A stretch of 64,000 nucleotides of DNA from Planctomycetaceae bacterium. GTDB lineage: Bacteria; Planctomycetota; Planctomycetia; Pirellulales; Pirellulaceae. Below the pieces are notes generated by a model. That model did not search any database. It was not told where the DNA came from and was given only the letters and a program-made list of their open reading frames with translations. The stretch covers positions 62,001 through 126,000 of the forward strand of contig JACKHM010000003.1 in NCBI GenBank assembly GCA_020638995.1, read 5' to 3'. Made by a program: the position numbers and the translations under genes. Every line of letters begins with the position of its first letter. Position 1 is the stretch's first letter. Shown piece after piece: positions 7,073-15,460 of this stretch.

Positions 7073-8633
7073 GAGAGCGTTCCACTTTGATGTCGAGCTT
7101 TTCCATCCGACTGCGAAGCGTATTGGGATTCACTTCGAGAATCTTTGCTGCTCCATGAGGACCAGCAATCACGCCGTTTGTGTGGTCGAGAACAGCACGA
7201 ATGTGTTCGCCTTCAACGAGCGAAAGCGGGCGAAGTGCTGGATTCTTTGGCGACCGGCCTCGACGGGCTGGAATCACACCGGCTGGTAGCTGAAGGGAGT
7301 CGCCCGTTGTCAGGATCATTGCCCGTTCGATGACGTTTTCGAGTTCACGGACGTTGCCCGGCCACGAGTAATTCTGGAGTATGGTTATCACGTCGGGCGG
7401 AGCGTTCTCAACGACCTTCCCAAGTCGTCCAGACAGCTTCGTCAGGAAGAAGCGCACGAGCGTCGGGATGTCTTCCTTTCTGTCTCGAAGCGAGGGTATC
7501 TGAACTGGGAAGACGTTCAGGCGGTAATACAGGTCTTCCCGGAACGTCCCTTCATCCACCATGTCGAGAAGATTTCTGTTCGTGGCTGCGAGGACTCGCA
7601 CATCGACTCGAATGGTCTGACTGCTGCCGACTCGTTCCAACTCCTGTTCCTGCAACACTCGAAGCAACCTTGCCTGAGCAGGCAGCGGCATCTCGCCGAT
7701 CTCATCGAGGAATATCGTCCCTCCGTCAGCGAGTTCGAATCGCCCCGTCCGTTGCTGAGTTGCCCCGGTGAACGCTCCGTGTTCATGACCGAACAATTCG
7801 CTTTCCAGCAACGATTCGGGAAGCGCCGCACAGTTCACTTTGACGAACGAACCATTACTTCTCTTGCTGTTGCGGTGGATGGCTCTCGCTACGAGTTCCT
7901 TTCCGGTTCCCGTTTCCCCGAGGATGAGCACGGTGCTGTCAGTCGGAGCCACCATGTCGATGTTTCGGAGCACTTTCCAGATGCCGTCGCTCTCGCCCAC
8001 GATCTCAGAGAAGTCAGACCGGGCACGCAACTCTTCCCGGAGATAGGCGACCTCGGCTTCAATTCGCTGTCTTTCTGTTCGTAGCCGGACTTCTCTCTTG
8101 CGACTGTCATCAAGCTCACGTTCCGCCTGACGCCGGACAAGTTCCGCCGTCGCACGTGCCGCAAAGATGTGGAAGATCGAAAGTTCCCGTTCGTCGGCTT
8201 CGAGTGGCTTGTCGTCGATGACGGCGAGATGTCCGACAACTTCTCCGGCGTCATCAGTCAGCGGAATCGCCAGATAGCTGCGAGCCTCAAGCTGTCGCAG
8301 TAACTCGTTGGCTGGAAATGTCTGCTGAATGTCATCGCCGTAGTGTTGAATAGCCCCCGTGAGCACCCGCTTGCAGGGCGTGCCTTCGATGTCGAATTCA
8401 AAGTTTGGAACGTGCTCGCCGTCCGCCCATACAGCCAGTGTCAGCACCGTTGTCCGGTCAGCGTTGAACTCGGCGACGAATGACGCTTTCACGTTCAGCG
8501 AGGCAGCAAGGTACTGCACCAGCGACCGGAAGAAATGATCGCCTTTGGCTGTTGCCGTCCCTTCCATGATCGAGCGAAGCGTGGCGTCAGGATCAACGTG
8601 CTGTCGGGGAGTTTGGGTTTGCGAACTGGTCAT
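7062..8633 (-). CDS. Sigma-54-dependent transcriptional activator with GAF sensor
   Basis: A 523-aa enhancer-binding protein. A GAF sensor domain (about residues 20-165) and a coiled-coil linker lead into an AAA+ domain with Walker A 'GETGTGKE' (about 239-246), the sigma-54-contact loop 'GAFTGA' (about 286-291) and Walker B 'FLDEIGE'. A Fis-type helix-turn-helix forms the C-terminus (GAAKILEVNPNTLRSRM). I place the start at 8633, because AGGAGA lies 7 bases upstream; a longer frame starting at 8678 lacks this. The architecture resembles FhlA/NorR-type activators. The perfect palindrome at 8684 and the sigma-54 promoter at 8787 make the divergent cytochrome P460 gene the likely target. Confidence 0.95.
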   Translation of the reverse strand: MTSSQTQTPRQHVDPDATLRSIMEGTATAKGDHFFRSLVQYLAASLNVKASFVAEFNADRTTVLTLAVWADGEHVPNFEFDIEGTPCKRVLTGAIQHYGDDIQQTFPANELLRQLEARSYLAIPLTDDAGEVVGHLAVIDDKPLEADERELSIFHIFAARATAELVRRQAERELDDSRKREVRLRTERQRIEAEVAYLREELRARSDFSEIVGESDGIWKVLRNIDMVAPTDSTVLILGETGTGKELVARAIHRNSKRSNGSFVKVNCAALPESLLESELFGHEHGAFTGATQQRTGRFELADGGTIFLDEIGEMPLPAQARLLRVLQEQELERVGSSQTIRVDVRVLAATNRNLLDMVDEGTFREDLYYRLNVFPVQIPSLRDRKEDIPTLVRFFLTKLSGRLGKVVENAPPDVITILQNYSWPGNVRELENVIERAMILTTGDSLQLPAGVIPARRGRSPKNPALRPLSLVEGEHIRAVLDHTNGVIAGPHGAAKILEVNPNTLRSRMEKLDIKVERSHDA

Positions 8634-8683
8634 CTCGAATTCTCCTGCGGCCTCAGATGATTCACGGCATTTCGTCACAAGGC

Positions 8684-8695
8684 ACGATATATCGT
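8684..8695. promoter_or_regulatory. Perfect palindrome, candidate upstream activator site
   Basis: ACGATATATCGT is a perfect 12-bp palindrome lying between the activator gene and the sigma-54 promoter, about 90 bases upstream of the -24 element. That spacing is normal for an enhancer site bound by a Fis-type activator. It is near the activator's own start, so it may also mediate autoregulation. Confidence 0.6.
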
Positions 8696-8768
8696 ATCTT
8701 CAGTGGCATCGCCAAGACAAGTAGAAAGAACGCAACATTCTGCCATTACATGCTTTACGACACATCTT

Positions 8769-8786
8769 GCAATGTCGCCGCATTGC
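8769..8786. promoter_or_regulatory. Inverted repeat abutting the sigma-54 promoter
   Basis: GCAATG (8769-8774) and CATTGC (8781-8786) form an inverted repeat with a 6-base gap, ending immediately before the -24 box. It could bind a second regulator or help DNA bending. No protein can be assigned. Confidence 0.35.
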
Positions 8787-8801
8787 TGGCACTTCCATTG
8801 C
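8787..8801 (+). promoter_or_regulatory. Sigma-54 (-24/-12) promoter of the cytochrome P460 operon
   Basis: TGGCAC (8787-8792), five bases, then TTGC (8798-8801) matches the sigma-54 consensus exactly. Transcription would begin near 8813, about 60 bases upstream of the cytochrome start at 8873. Confidence 0.85.
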
Positions 8802-8872
8802 TTTAGCGACCACCATGCCAACTGACCTGAGCGGGTCAGTGACAGTCATCACCCAAAATGGAGGTCGCAGAA

Positions 8873-9508
8873 ATGAAGTCTTTGAAAAGTGGAGCATTTG
8901 TATTGTTGCTTGCGGCGGGCACCGTCGCAGCGTTGGTCGTCGGATGTGGAACCTCTGATTCGCCGTCTGTATCGGCGCAGACGGTCAATGCTGGTCCAGT
9001 GTCGAAGCCGCTGATGGCAGCGGCTCGATACTCGACAGATGGCGAGTTGAAACGCCCGGCAGATCACCATGAGTGGGTCTTCGTCGGAGCACCGGTCACG
9101 CCGAACGACATGAACGACGGGAAGGCTGCATTCCCCGAGTTCCACAACGTTTACATCGATCCCGGCAGCTTCGCTTCTTACAAGCGGACGGGCGAGTTCC
9201 CTGATGGCACGGTCATCCTGAAAGAACTCGTGTCAGTCGGCGGCAAGTCAATGCCGAGCGGCAATGGTTATTTCCAAGGTGACTTCATCAGCCTTGAAGC
9301 CATGGTGAAAGACAGGAAGCGGTTCAGTGACGAACCGGGCGGCTGGGCATTCTTCCGATTCGGTGAGGCCCCGAAATACAGCCCAACTGGCGCTCGCATG
9401 AAGACCGAATCCTGCAACGCCTGCCACTCAGGGGCAGCAGAAGACTACGTGTTCACAGACACGTATCCGATCCTCAGAGCCGCCAAGGCAAGAATGGCCA
9501 AACCGTAG
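8873..9508 (+). CDS. Cytochrome P460-family haem lipoprotein
   Basis: A 211-aa exported c-type haem protein of the cytochrome P460 class. The N-terminus has a lipoprotein signal ending in the lipobox 'LVVGC' near residue 25. The C-terminal part carries the haem-attachment motif 'CNACHSG' (about residues 176-182) preceded by 'GGWAFFRFGEAP', typical of this family. GGAGGT (8860-8865) supports the ATG at 8873 over an in-frame ATG at 8858. P460 proteins act in the periplasm on small nitrogen compounds such as hydroxylamine and NO. The sigma-54 promoter, GAF-type activator and downstream YHS gene suggest an inducible nitrogen-oxide or metal stress response (inference). Confidence 0.9.
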   Translation: MKSLKSGAFVLLLAAGTVAALVVGCGTSDSPSVSAQTVNAGPVSKPLMAAARYSTDGELKRPADHHEWVFVGAPVTPNDMNDGKAAFPEFHNVYIDPGSFASYKRTGEFPDGTVILKELVSVGGKSMPSGNGYFQGDFISLEAMVKDRKRFSDEPGGWAFFRFGEAPKYSPTGARMKTESCNACHSGAAEDYVFTDTYPILRAAKARMAKP

Positions 9509-9564
9509 TCCTCGTTCTTTCCAAGTTCATTCCATCGAAACGCAAACCAATTGGAGTCATCACA

Positions 9565-9942
9565 ATGAATGATTCGCTCAAGCCCGAGATCAACGGGCAT
9601 TGTCCGGTCGCCTACCTTGCAATTGGCGAGGCCGCCGCAGGCGACCCTGAGTTCTCATCAACTCACAACGGAAAGCTGTATCACTTTGTCAGCGCCGAAG
9701 CCAAACAGGAGTTCGACAGCAACCCGGAGAAATACGTCCCTGCTTATGGCGGAAGATGCGCCTTCGGTATGTCCATCGAAAAGGAATTCGAACCCGATCC
9801 GACGAACTTCAAGATCATCGGCGGACGAGTCTATCTCTTCCTGAAGAACGAAGACACAGATGCCTTGGAACTGTGGAATCAAGACGAAGAGAAGTGCCTC
9901 GCCAGCGCTGATCGCCACTGGTCAGCCCAGACAGCAGAGTGA
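9565..9942 (+). CDS. YHS-domain protein
   Basis: A 125-aa protein with a YHS domain (about residues 13-60). It begins 'INGHCPVAYLAIGEAAAG' and contains 'YHFVSAEAKQEFDSNPEKY', the stretch that names the family. A second half, 'FEPDPTNFKIIGGRVYLF', is typical of longer planctomycete YHS proteins. YHS domains often bind copper or other metals and occur near cytochromes. It follows the P460 gene by 56 bases with a GGAG ribosome site, and is probably in the same sigma-54-driven operon. Confidence 0.88.
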   Translation: MNDSLKPEINGHCPVAYLAIGEAAAGDPEFSSTHNGKLYHFVSAEAKQEFDSNPEKYVPAYGGRCAFGMSIEKEFEPDPTNFKIIGGRVYLFLKNEDTDALELWNQDEEKCLASADRHWSAQTAE

Positions 9943-9990
9943 ACCGAACGACTATCCAACCACGAATTCACGAATGACAGGAGTTTTGAA

Positions 9991-10377
9991 ATGAATATTC
10001 GATTTGTTACCAAGGCGATCCACGCCTGCCTTGATTACCCTGTGGCTGCCAGTCTGATGGCAATGCCGTTTCTTCTGCACCTTGGCACGTCGCATCCTCT
10101 TGCGAAGTGGCTGTCTGTAGCCACGGGAGTTGCCGCTCTGGTGCTGACGATTTTCACCAACCACCGATTGGGCGTGATTCGAATCATCCCTTATCCGGTT
10201 CATCTGGCAGTGGATTTCATGGTGGGCGTCGTGTTCGCCATTGCACCACTGCTGCTCGGCTTCTCTGGTCTTGATGCCGGTTACTACTGGGTCAACGCCG
10301 TCGCCGTACTCACGGTTGTCAGCCTGCACAAACCGGAGGCAGAGGCGAAAGTAGAACAGCAGCCAGCAATGGCCTGA
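9991..10377 (+). CDS. Small membrane protein (SPW-like)
   Basis: A 128-aa protein with about four membrane helices (near residues 15-30, 35-55, 65-90 and 95-110) and a charged C-terminal tail. The segment 'PYPVHLAVDFMVGVVFAIAP' resembles the helical hairpins of SPW-type membrane proteins, but that is a resemblance only. AGGAG precedes the ATG. It lies 48 bases behind the YHS gene, and a perfect 11-bp terminator follows at 10391, so it is probably the last gene of the P460 operon. Function unknown. Confidence 0.75.
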   Translation: MNIRFVTKAIHACLDYPVAASLMAMPFLLHLGTSHPLAKWLSVATGVAALVLTIFTNHRLGVIRIIPYPVHLAVDFMVGVVFAIAPLLLGFSGLDAGYYWVNAVAVLTVVSLHKPEAEAKVEQQPAMA

Positions 10378-10390
10378 AGGCGGGACAGCG

Positions 10391-10422
10391 ATCCGACCGG
10401 GATGGCAGGAGCCCGGTCGGAT
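10391..10422. terminator. Bidirectional terminator between convergent operons
   Basis: ATCCGACCGGG (10391-10401) and CCCGGTCGGAT (10412-10422) form a perfect 11-bp stem with a 10-base loop. It is placed between the plus-strand P460 operon and the minus-strand genes that end at 10449. Confidence 0.75.
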
Positions 10423-10448
10423 TATTGTCGTAACTGGGGGAGTTCTGG

Positions 10449-11051
10449 TTACAGCTTGCGAGTCAATCGGGGCAAGAATCTCGCTGTCTTAGCCATGTAA
10501 TCTCGATACTCTTCCCCAAACCTCTGGACGAGCTTGTCTTCCTCGATCCGTGTTCGAGCAACGAGAAAGGCGAATGGGATCAGACTGGTCAGGAACAGGA
10601 ACCAGTTGGCTGTCACGATGCTCCCGCCAAGCACGGCGATGAAGAATGCGAGATAGAACGGATGCCGAACGTAGCGATACGGGCCAGTTGTCACCAGCGT
10701 ATGTATTTTCCTCGTGACCACCGTGTCCGTCAGGTTTTTGCCGAGCGTCTGAAACGTCCACACGAACAAGACGCCCCAGCATCCGATCAGTATGAAGCCG
10801 CACCATCGTAGCGAGAGCGGGATCGGCACCGACGCCCATGCCATGAGCTTGGGATCGATCATCCAGACGATGCCGCCGATGAACCAAGGCAAGCCGCCCA
10901 GCCGGAGGCCGAACAAGATGAACGAACCTTCCTGCCATCGATCCAGCTTCTCACCACTCATGTTGGAACGAATCCGGTGGTAGAGGGCGAACGGCAAGAA
11001 GCAAACGAGGGTGCCGACAAAGATGAGACGGAATAGTTCGTCGGTGGCCAT
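10449..11051 (-). CDS. Isoprenylcysteine carboxyl methyltransferase-like membrane protein
   Basis: A 200-aa integral membrane protein of the ICMT/PEMT superfamily. The signature 'GPYRYVRHPFYLAFFI' (about residues 124-139), which contacts S-adenosylmethionine, and the late 'EEDKLVQRFGEEYRDYM' motif are both present, with about five hydrophobic segments. Bacterial members methylate unknown lipid or protein carboxyl or thiol groups. It follows the thioredoxin-like gene by 9 bases and may be the last gene of the long minus-strand run. A second family member lies at 27086. Confidence 0.85.
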   Translation of the reverse strand: MATDELFRLIFVGTLVCFLPFALYHRIRSNMSGEKLDRWQEGSFILFGLRLGGLPWFIGGIVWMIDPKLMAWASVPIPLSLRWCGFILIGCWGVLFVWTFQTLGKNLTDTVVTRKIHTLVTTGPYRYVRHPFYLAFFIAVLGGSIVTANWFLFLTSLIPFAFLVARTRIEEDKLVQRFGEEYRDYMAKTARFLPRLTRKL

Positions 11052-11060
11052 CTTCCATCC

Positions 11061-11594
11061 TCAACTGGAATCGTCGCCGTGAACGAATCTCTGCAACTGA
11101 TCGAGGCTCATTGGGCCAACATACCTCCCAACTTCTTGACCTCTGCGGTAGAGCAGCAGCGTTGGCAAGCCGCCGATCTTGTGTTTGCTGGTCAGCTTGG
11201 GATGCAATGTCGCATCGACCTTTGCCACAATCACTCTCGAAGCCTCGGCTTTGGCAAACTCTTTCAGCACTCCGTTCATCAACAAACACGGCCCACACCA
11301 TTCGGCCCAGAAATCCACAACGACCGGCAAGTCCTGCTCGAACAACTCAAATAGCCCCTTTTCGTTAGCGTGGATCGGTTCGCCGGGCAGATTCGTCCGC
11401 TCATTGGTTGCGATTCGGCGGATCGCCGAGTACGGCCATCTGACGACTGCTATCAGATTGCTTAACATCAGGGCGACAAACAAGAGGCACGTAGCAGCGA
11501 GACGAAGCGGACACAGAATCAGTGGTCGAGAACGAGCCTCGATCCACGACTCGATGCTATTGATTCGTTCCGTAATGTCGCTGCCGATAGCCAT
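11061..11594 (-). CDS. Membrane-anchored thioredoxin-like protein
   Basis: A 177-aa protein with an N-terminal membrane helix (about residues 33-52) and a thioredoxin domain beginning near residue 80. The active site is the canonical 'WAEWCGPC', followed by the late strand 'IGGLPTLLLYRRGQEV' containing the cis-proline (LPT). It is probably an envelope thiol-disulfide oxidoreductase. It lies 21 bases downstream of the ankyrin gene on the same strand and upstream of the methyltransferase, so all three could share a transcript with the RNA-repair genes. A functional link to RNA repair is not evident. Confidence 0.88.
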   Translation of the reverse strand: MAIGSDITERINSIESWIEARSRPLILCPLRLAATCLLFVALMLSNLIAVVRWPYSAIRRIATNERTNLPGEPIHANEKGLFELFEQDLPVVVDFWAEWCGPCLLMNGVLKEFAKAEASRVIVAKVDATLHPKLTSKHKIGGLPTLLLYRRGQEVGRYVGPMSLDQLQRFVHGDDSS

Positions 11595-11615
11595 CTTAGC
11601 CTTGTGGCGAAGTGT

Positions 11616-13322
11616 TTACGTGCGAGTCCAACGTCGTCGTGTCAGGTCAAAAATGAACTTAGCCGTATTCTCGACGTGTTGCTCCTGCCCATCGATCTCT
11701 CGACAGACTTTGCCCTCAGAGATCGCAATGACTCCCGGTTCCTTCAAGCGTGCCTTGTGATCGTAAATCCAGCCGGGGTTGTCGCCGACTGACGTAATCG
11801 CTTCGATCTTCCATGACTCGCAGTTCAGTCTGAAGATGGGCGTTCTGCCGAATTGACGCTCTCCGTGATAACCCAATCCGCCAATGATGTAGATGAATCC
11901 ATCGATGTACGTGGCGGAATGGAAGTCGGTTGGCGGGAACACATCTTTCGGATACCCCATAATCTTGAATTCGCCAGAACGGTTGTGGACGATGACATCA
12001 TTGTAGATGCAGAAATCGGGATCGTAGAAATCTTCGTGCTCGCCGCCGATCTGGATGAACCGTCCATCCGGCAGTTCGGTGAACGACATCCCAAAGCGGC
12101 TGAAACACCAAGCGGGTTCCGACATATCGCTTTCGTCACCGAACTGGGCTTTCCCCCGATATGCCGTGATGCCAGCCCGAACCATCTCTTTCCAAAAGGG
12201 AATGTCCATCACTTCTGGATTCGACCTGCCAAACCGTGGGAGTTTCCCCGTTCGGTACTCTGCCTTGGTGACCTTCAGGGTCTCGCCATCTTCCAGTCCC
12301 ACCAGCTTTCTCTTCATCTCCGTGCTGATGTCGCCGATGTCTTCACCCGCCTCCATCAACAGGCGGACGACCTCCTCCGTGGTCGCCACCGACATCACGT
12401 TCTCGTCGTATTCGTTCTTATGACCGGGATTGGCCCCGGCTTTCAGCAAAAGCCGCACGCATTCCGCCTTCCCAGCTTCAGCAGCGCACATCAAGGCTGT
12501 CTTCCCAAAGCCATTGATGGCGTCGATCTTCGCCCCACTCTCGATGAGACAAGCGAGCCTTTCAATCTTGCCTCTTGTAGAACAGTGCATTAGCACGGTG
12601 TCGCCCATTCTGTCTTGGTCTTCGATTGCGGCCCCTGCTGCGAGCAGAAGTTGGGCTTTGGTCACGTCCTCGACAAAAGCGGACAGTAGCCAAGGCGTGC
12701 GTTCCCACCGATCACGGTCATCAAGGTTGCCACCGCCTTCCAGCAGCCGTTGAACATCGCTGCTACCGCCAAGCGCAACTGCCTTCATCAGTTCCGTCCA
12801 ACACAGCGGCGATGGATCAGCACCAGCATCGAGCAGCACCTTCACGGCGTCAAATCGACCCATCAACGATGCCACACTGAGCGGCGACTCGCTGTAATCG
12901 GTCTCGCAATCCGTTTCGGCCCCATGCTGAATCAAGAACTCAGCCAACGGCACAAGCCGCTCATCGTTGTGCAGAGCGTACATGATGTTGATGAGAACGG
13001 TGTACCCTTTAGGCGACTTGAACTTGATGTCGGCACCGGCGTCCAAGAGCGTCTGGGTTTTCTCGACGCTACCCGAACCAGCGGCCAGCCCGAGCAGGAA
13101 GCCCTCTGATTCACCCACGAGAGCGTTGACATCCGCACCCGCATCGATGAGCAGTTCCAGCATCGGTGCATCGGTATCTGCACTACTTGCCGCACACGCC
13201 AGAGGTGTGTGGTTCTTGTCGTCTCTGAGTTCAATTGAGACGCCTTTGGCAAGCTCGTTGCGTACTCCCGAGATGTCGCCTCGGGATGCGAAAGCGTGAA
13301 TGTCCATTTCAGCGTAGTTCAA
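11616..13322 (-). CDS. Ankyrin-repeat protein with Kelch-like C-terminal domain
   Basis: A 568-aa protein with at least nine ankyrin repeats in residues 1-340, for example 'HTPLACAASSADTDAPML' and 'KTALMCAAEAGKAECVRLL'. A linker with Thr/Lys motifs follows, and the C-terminal third (about residues 400-568) contains Kelch-like strands such as 'HSATYIDGFIYIIGGLGYHG' and 'LPDGRFIQIGGEHEDF'. No signal peptide is seen, so it is probably cytoplasmic and binds other proteins. It lies 3 bases downstream of a nucleotidyltransferase and shares that gene's strand, which suggests it is a scaffold or regulator of the RNA-repair enzymes (inference). Confidence 0.85.
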   Translation of the reverse strand: MNYAEMDIHAFASRGDISGVRNELAKGVSIELRDDKNHTPLACAASSADTDAPMLELLIDAGADVNALVGESEGFLLGLAAGSGSVEKTQTLLDAGADIKFKSPKGYTVLINIMYALHNDERLVPLAEFLIQHGAETDCETDYSESPLSVASLMGRFDAVKVLLDAGADPSPLCWTELMKAVALGGSSDVQRLLEGGGNLDDRDRWERTPWLLSAFVEDVTKAQLLLAAGAAIEDQDRMGDTVLMHCSTRGKIERLACLIESGAKIDAINGFGKTALMCAAEAGKAECVRLLLKAGANPGHKNEYDENVMSVATTEEVVRLLMEAGEDIGDISTEMKRKLVGLEDGETLKVTKAEYRTGKLPRFGRSNPEVMDIPFWKEMVRAGITAYRGKAQFGDESDMSEPAWCFSRFGMSFTELPDGRFIQIGGEHEDFYDPDFCIYNDVIVHNRSGEFKIMGYPKDVFPPTDFHSATYIDGFIYIIGGLGYHGERQFGRTPIFRLNCESWKIEAITSVGDNPGWIYDHKARLKEPGVIAISEGKVCREIDGQEQHVENTAKFIFDLTRRRWTRT

Positions 13323-13325
13323 AAA

Positions 13326-14078
13326 TCAGTTGGGTAAGCGCAAACGAATCAACAGATCATCAAGCGCCGCTGCGCCGCTCGCTTGTTCTGGAAGTTGACA
13401 ATCATCGAATGCCTTTTCAAGTTCGGCGAGCAATCGCTCGTATTCCTGCTCGTGAAGCGAAAGGTCAGCCTGATCGAGAGTACCCTTCTCAGCACCATTG
13501 ACCTTCCGCTCGATGAGTTCAGGCAAATATGGCAACTTGAATGTCTCGTTCAGATGTACGACGTTTGCCTCGATCTCGCCCGTTCGCATCAGGTGAATCC
13601 CCGTCAGCAGAACCCGGTAGACATACAGCAGCGGCTTGACCCGTGGCGGACTTTCTTTGTGGAACAGTCTCCACTGCGTGGCGGCGAACCCGATGTAGTG
13701 GTGGGCATGGTGTTTCGTCAGGCAATCGACAGCAATGGCCTTCAGTTCTTCATGTGCCGGTGTTGTGTGGACGATCAACGGCGAAAGCACCTGCTCCATG
13801 ACGTAGCCGTTCTTCTTCAGCATCAGTCCCAAGAACTTCTTGGCGTCGTGTGTAACAAGGTCGATTTCCAACCCGTCATGGATGCCAGATTTTTCAACGG
13901 TCTCTTGACCGGTCTTCAAGCCGACGACCTTTTCAAGCGGCAGCAGATGTGCGCCCCGCAAGTCGTAGTCCGAGTCAGGTGACGGGAATCCATACAGGTG
14001 CGCTCCGCTGATTGTGGCGAACAGCAGCGGGTACGGATGGTCGTCTACTTGCTTGTGCAATCGTGGGTCGATCTTCAT
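13326..14078 (-). CDS. Predicted nucleotidyltransferase (COG3541 / YcgL-like), first copy
   Basis: A 250-aa member of the Pol-beta-type nucleotidyltransferase superfamily. The motif 'GAHLYGFPSPDSDYDLRG' (residues 25-42) supplies the GS-like helix and the two metal-binding aspartates (DSDYD). The rest is helical, with 'AHHYIGFAATQWRLF' typical of the COG3541 group. Such enzymes probably add or remove nucleotides on RNA or proteins, and this group is often found in RNA-repair clusters. It overlaps the second copy by 4 bases (ATGA), implying coupled translation. It is shorter than the second copy and lacks its N-terminal beta domain. Confidence 0.88.
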   Translation of the reverse strand: MKIDPRLHKQVDDHPYPLLFATISGAHLYGFPSPDSDYDLRGAHLLPLEKVVGLKTGQETVEKSGIHDGLEIDLVTHDAKKFLGLMLKKNGYVMEQVLSPLIVHTTPAHEELKAIAVDCLTKHHAHHYIGFAATQWRLFHKESPPRVKPLLYVYRVLLTGIHLMRTGEIEANVVHLNETFKLPYLPELIERKVNGAEKGTLDQADLSLHEQEYERLLAELEKAFDDCQLPEQASGAAALDDLLIRLRLPN

Positions 14079-15025
14079 GGCAGGTCCTCCGCAATGGCGG
14101 CCCTCCGGGCTTTGACGAGAAATTCGTTCGCTTTCTCGTAGTCAGGACGTTCCGGGAGCTTCGTCTCCTCCAACGCTTTGTCGAATTCTGTGTGCAGGGC
14201 GAGCCGCAACTTCTCCGTCTCTTCCCACGGCACGTCACCCCGCTTGATCGCCAATAACTGATCTCGATGCTCGTCCACTCGAACAGGAACAAACCCCTCA
14301 CGCAGCACGCTGATCCCCGAAATCAGCAGTCGGATCAAGTGCATCACATGCTTCCATTTCACTTGCCCCTGATTGCGAATGTCAGACTGCATTTTCTTGA
14401 ACTGCGACATGACGTAGCCGTTGTACGTCTGGTAAACGAGCCGAGACAGAAAGATTGACCGCATCGCCAACAATTCGTCGGCCAGCGGCGTTGTCTTCTC
14501 GACCAATGGCGTGTAGAGACACTCCAGCACATTCGGGTTCGACTTTAGAGCCAGCACGATGAACTTCTGGATTTCCCAATACGCTTCTTGCGTTGGTTCG
14601 CATTCGAGTTGTTCCGGCACTCCGTAAAGCGACCAGTGCAGTTCGGCAGGCGGCAAATAAATGCCACGGCGGTCGATGTCGGATTCACTGTCCGCCAAAC
14701 CGTAAGCCTGCGATCCGATGATGCACTGGTAGATGACTCGCTCGAACAGATCGGAGCGTCCTGCTGTAATTTGGCTGTCACCAATCTCGCCTTCTTTGAA
14801 CTTGGCGAGTGAGGTGAGGTCGCCCGAGTTCAGCGATTCCTCAACTCCATCGGGAAAGCGGATGCGGTAGGCGTGAGTAAGGTCCGTGGGAGATTTCACG
14901 ACAACACCAACCGCTCCCCGAGGATGCAGTGTGCGACCGTTCTGGCCGATCACATCCCGCAGCGCCACCACTTGCGTGCCGACTGAGAAGAGCAGGTTGG
15001 GATAACAGTGAACTCGTTTCGCCAT
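14075..15025 (-). CDS. Predicted nucleotidyltransferase (COG3541), second copy with N-terminal beta domain
   Basis: A 316-aa protein. Residues 1-75 form a small beta-rich domain resembling KOW/SH3 folds (VGTQVVALRDVIGQNGRTLH). Residues 104-121, 'GSQAYGLADSESDIDRRG', are the catalytic nucleotidyltransferase motif with paired Asp residues, and a helical region follows (TYNGYVMSQFKKM). It is diverged from the neighbouring copy, so the two probably act on different ends or substrates, or as a heterodimer. The gene lies 8 bases downstream of the PTH2 gene. The N-terminal beta domain may bind RNA (inference). Confidence 0.88.
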   Translation of the reverse strand: MAKRVHCYPNLLFSVGTQVVALRDVIGQNGRTLHPRGAVGVVVKSPTDLTHAYRIRFPDGVEESLNSGDLTSLAKFKEGEIGDSQITAGRSDLFERVIYQCIIGSQAYGLADSESDIDRRGIYLPPAELHWSLYGVPEQLECEPTQEAYWEIQKFIVLALKSNPNVLECLYTPLVEKTTPLADELLAMRSIFLSRLVYQTYNGYVMSQFKKMQSDIRNQGQVKWKHVMHLIRLLISGISVLREGFVPVRVDEHRDQLLAIKRGDVPWEETEKLRLALHTEFDKALEETKLPERPDYEKANEFLVKARRAAIAEDLP

Positions 15026-15033
15026 GGTTTTCC

Positions 15034-15435
15034 TTACAGCAGTTGCAGGTGGCCGGTGATCTTGTCGATCTTCTTCGCTTCATCAGGGCCAATTGCCAGA
15101 CACGTGTTCGTGGGCTCTCCATGGAACTCGGTCTTGCCGCTGTCCGTGATGAGGTGAACTTCGAGACCGGCTTCCAGTGCCTTGTCATGGATTGCCATCA
15201 GTTCTTCCTCGCTGTCCAGTCGGCAACAGACTTTGGCAAACGCTCCGGTAAGCCATTCCCGTTGAGCATCCGTGAAATCGTTAAGTGAAACTGAACCTGC
15301 TTCCTGCAAACGACGACAAATGAACGACATTGAGGCGTGAGCGCCTTGAGCGATTTGCTTGCCACGCCGCATTTTCAGGTCGTGGCGAACACAGATCACT
15401 TGCTTGATCTTTCTTGGTTCGTCAACACTCAACAT
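15034..15435 (-). CDS. PTH2-type peptidyl-tRNA hydrolase
   Basis: A 133-aa protein of the archaeal/eukaryotic Pth2 family. Motifs are 'VRHDLKMRRGKQIAQGAHA' (about residues 16-34), 'ITDSGKTEFHGEPTNT' and the closing 'AIGPDEAKKIDKITGHLQLL'. Pth2 cleaves the ester bond of peptidyl-tRNA and frees tRNA. Bacteria normally use unrelated Pth1, so a Pth2 gene between Pnkp and two nucleotidyltransferases suggests a specific role on damaged, stalled peptidyl-tRNA (inference). GGAGA lies 4 bases before the ATG. Length matches the family (about 115-130 aa). Confidence 0.9.
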   Translation of the reverse strand: MLSVDEPRKIKQVICVRHDLKMRRGKQIAQGAHASMSFICRRLQEAGSVSLNDFTDAQREWLTGAFAKVCCRLDSEEELMAIHDKALEAGLEVHLITDSGKTEFHGEPTNTCLAIGPDEAKKIDKITGHLQLL

Positions 15436-15460
15436 TCATCTCCGTATTAAACTATCAACA

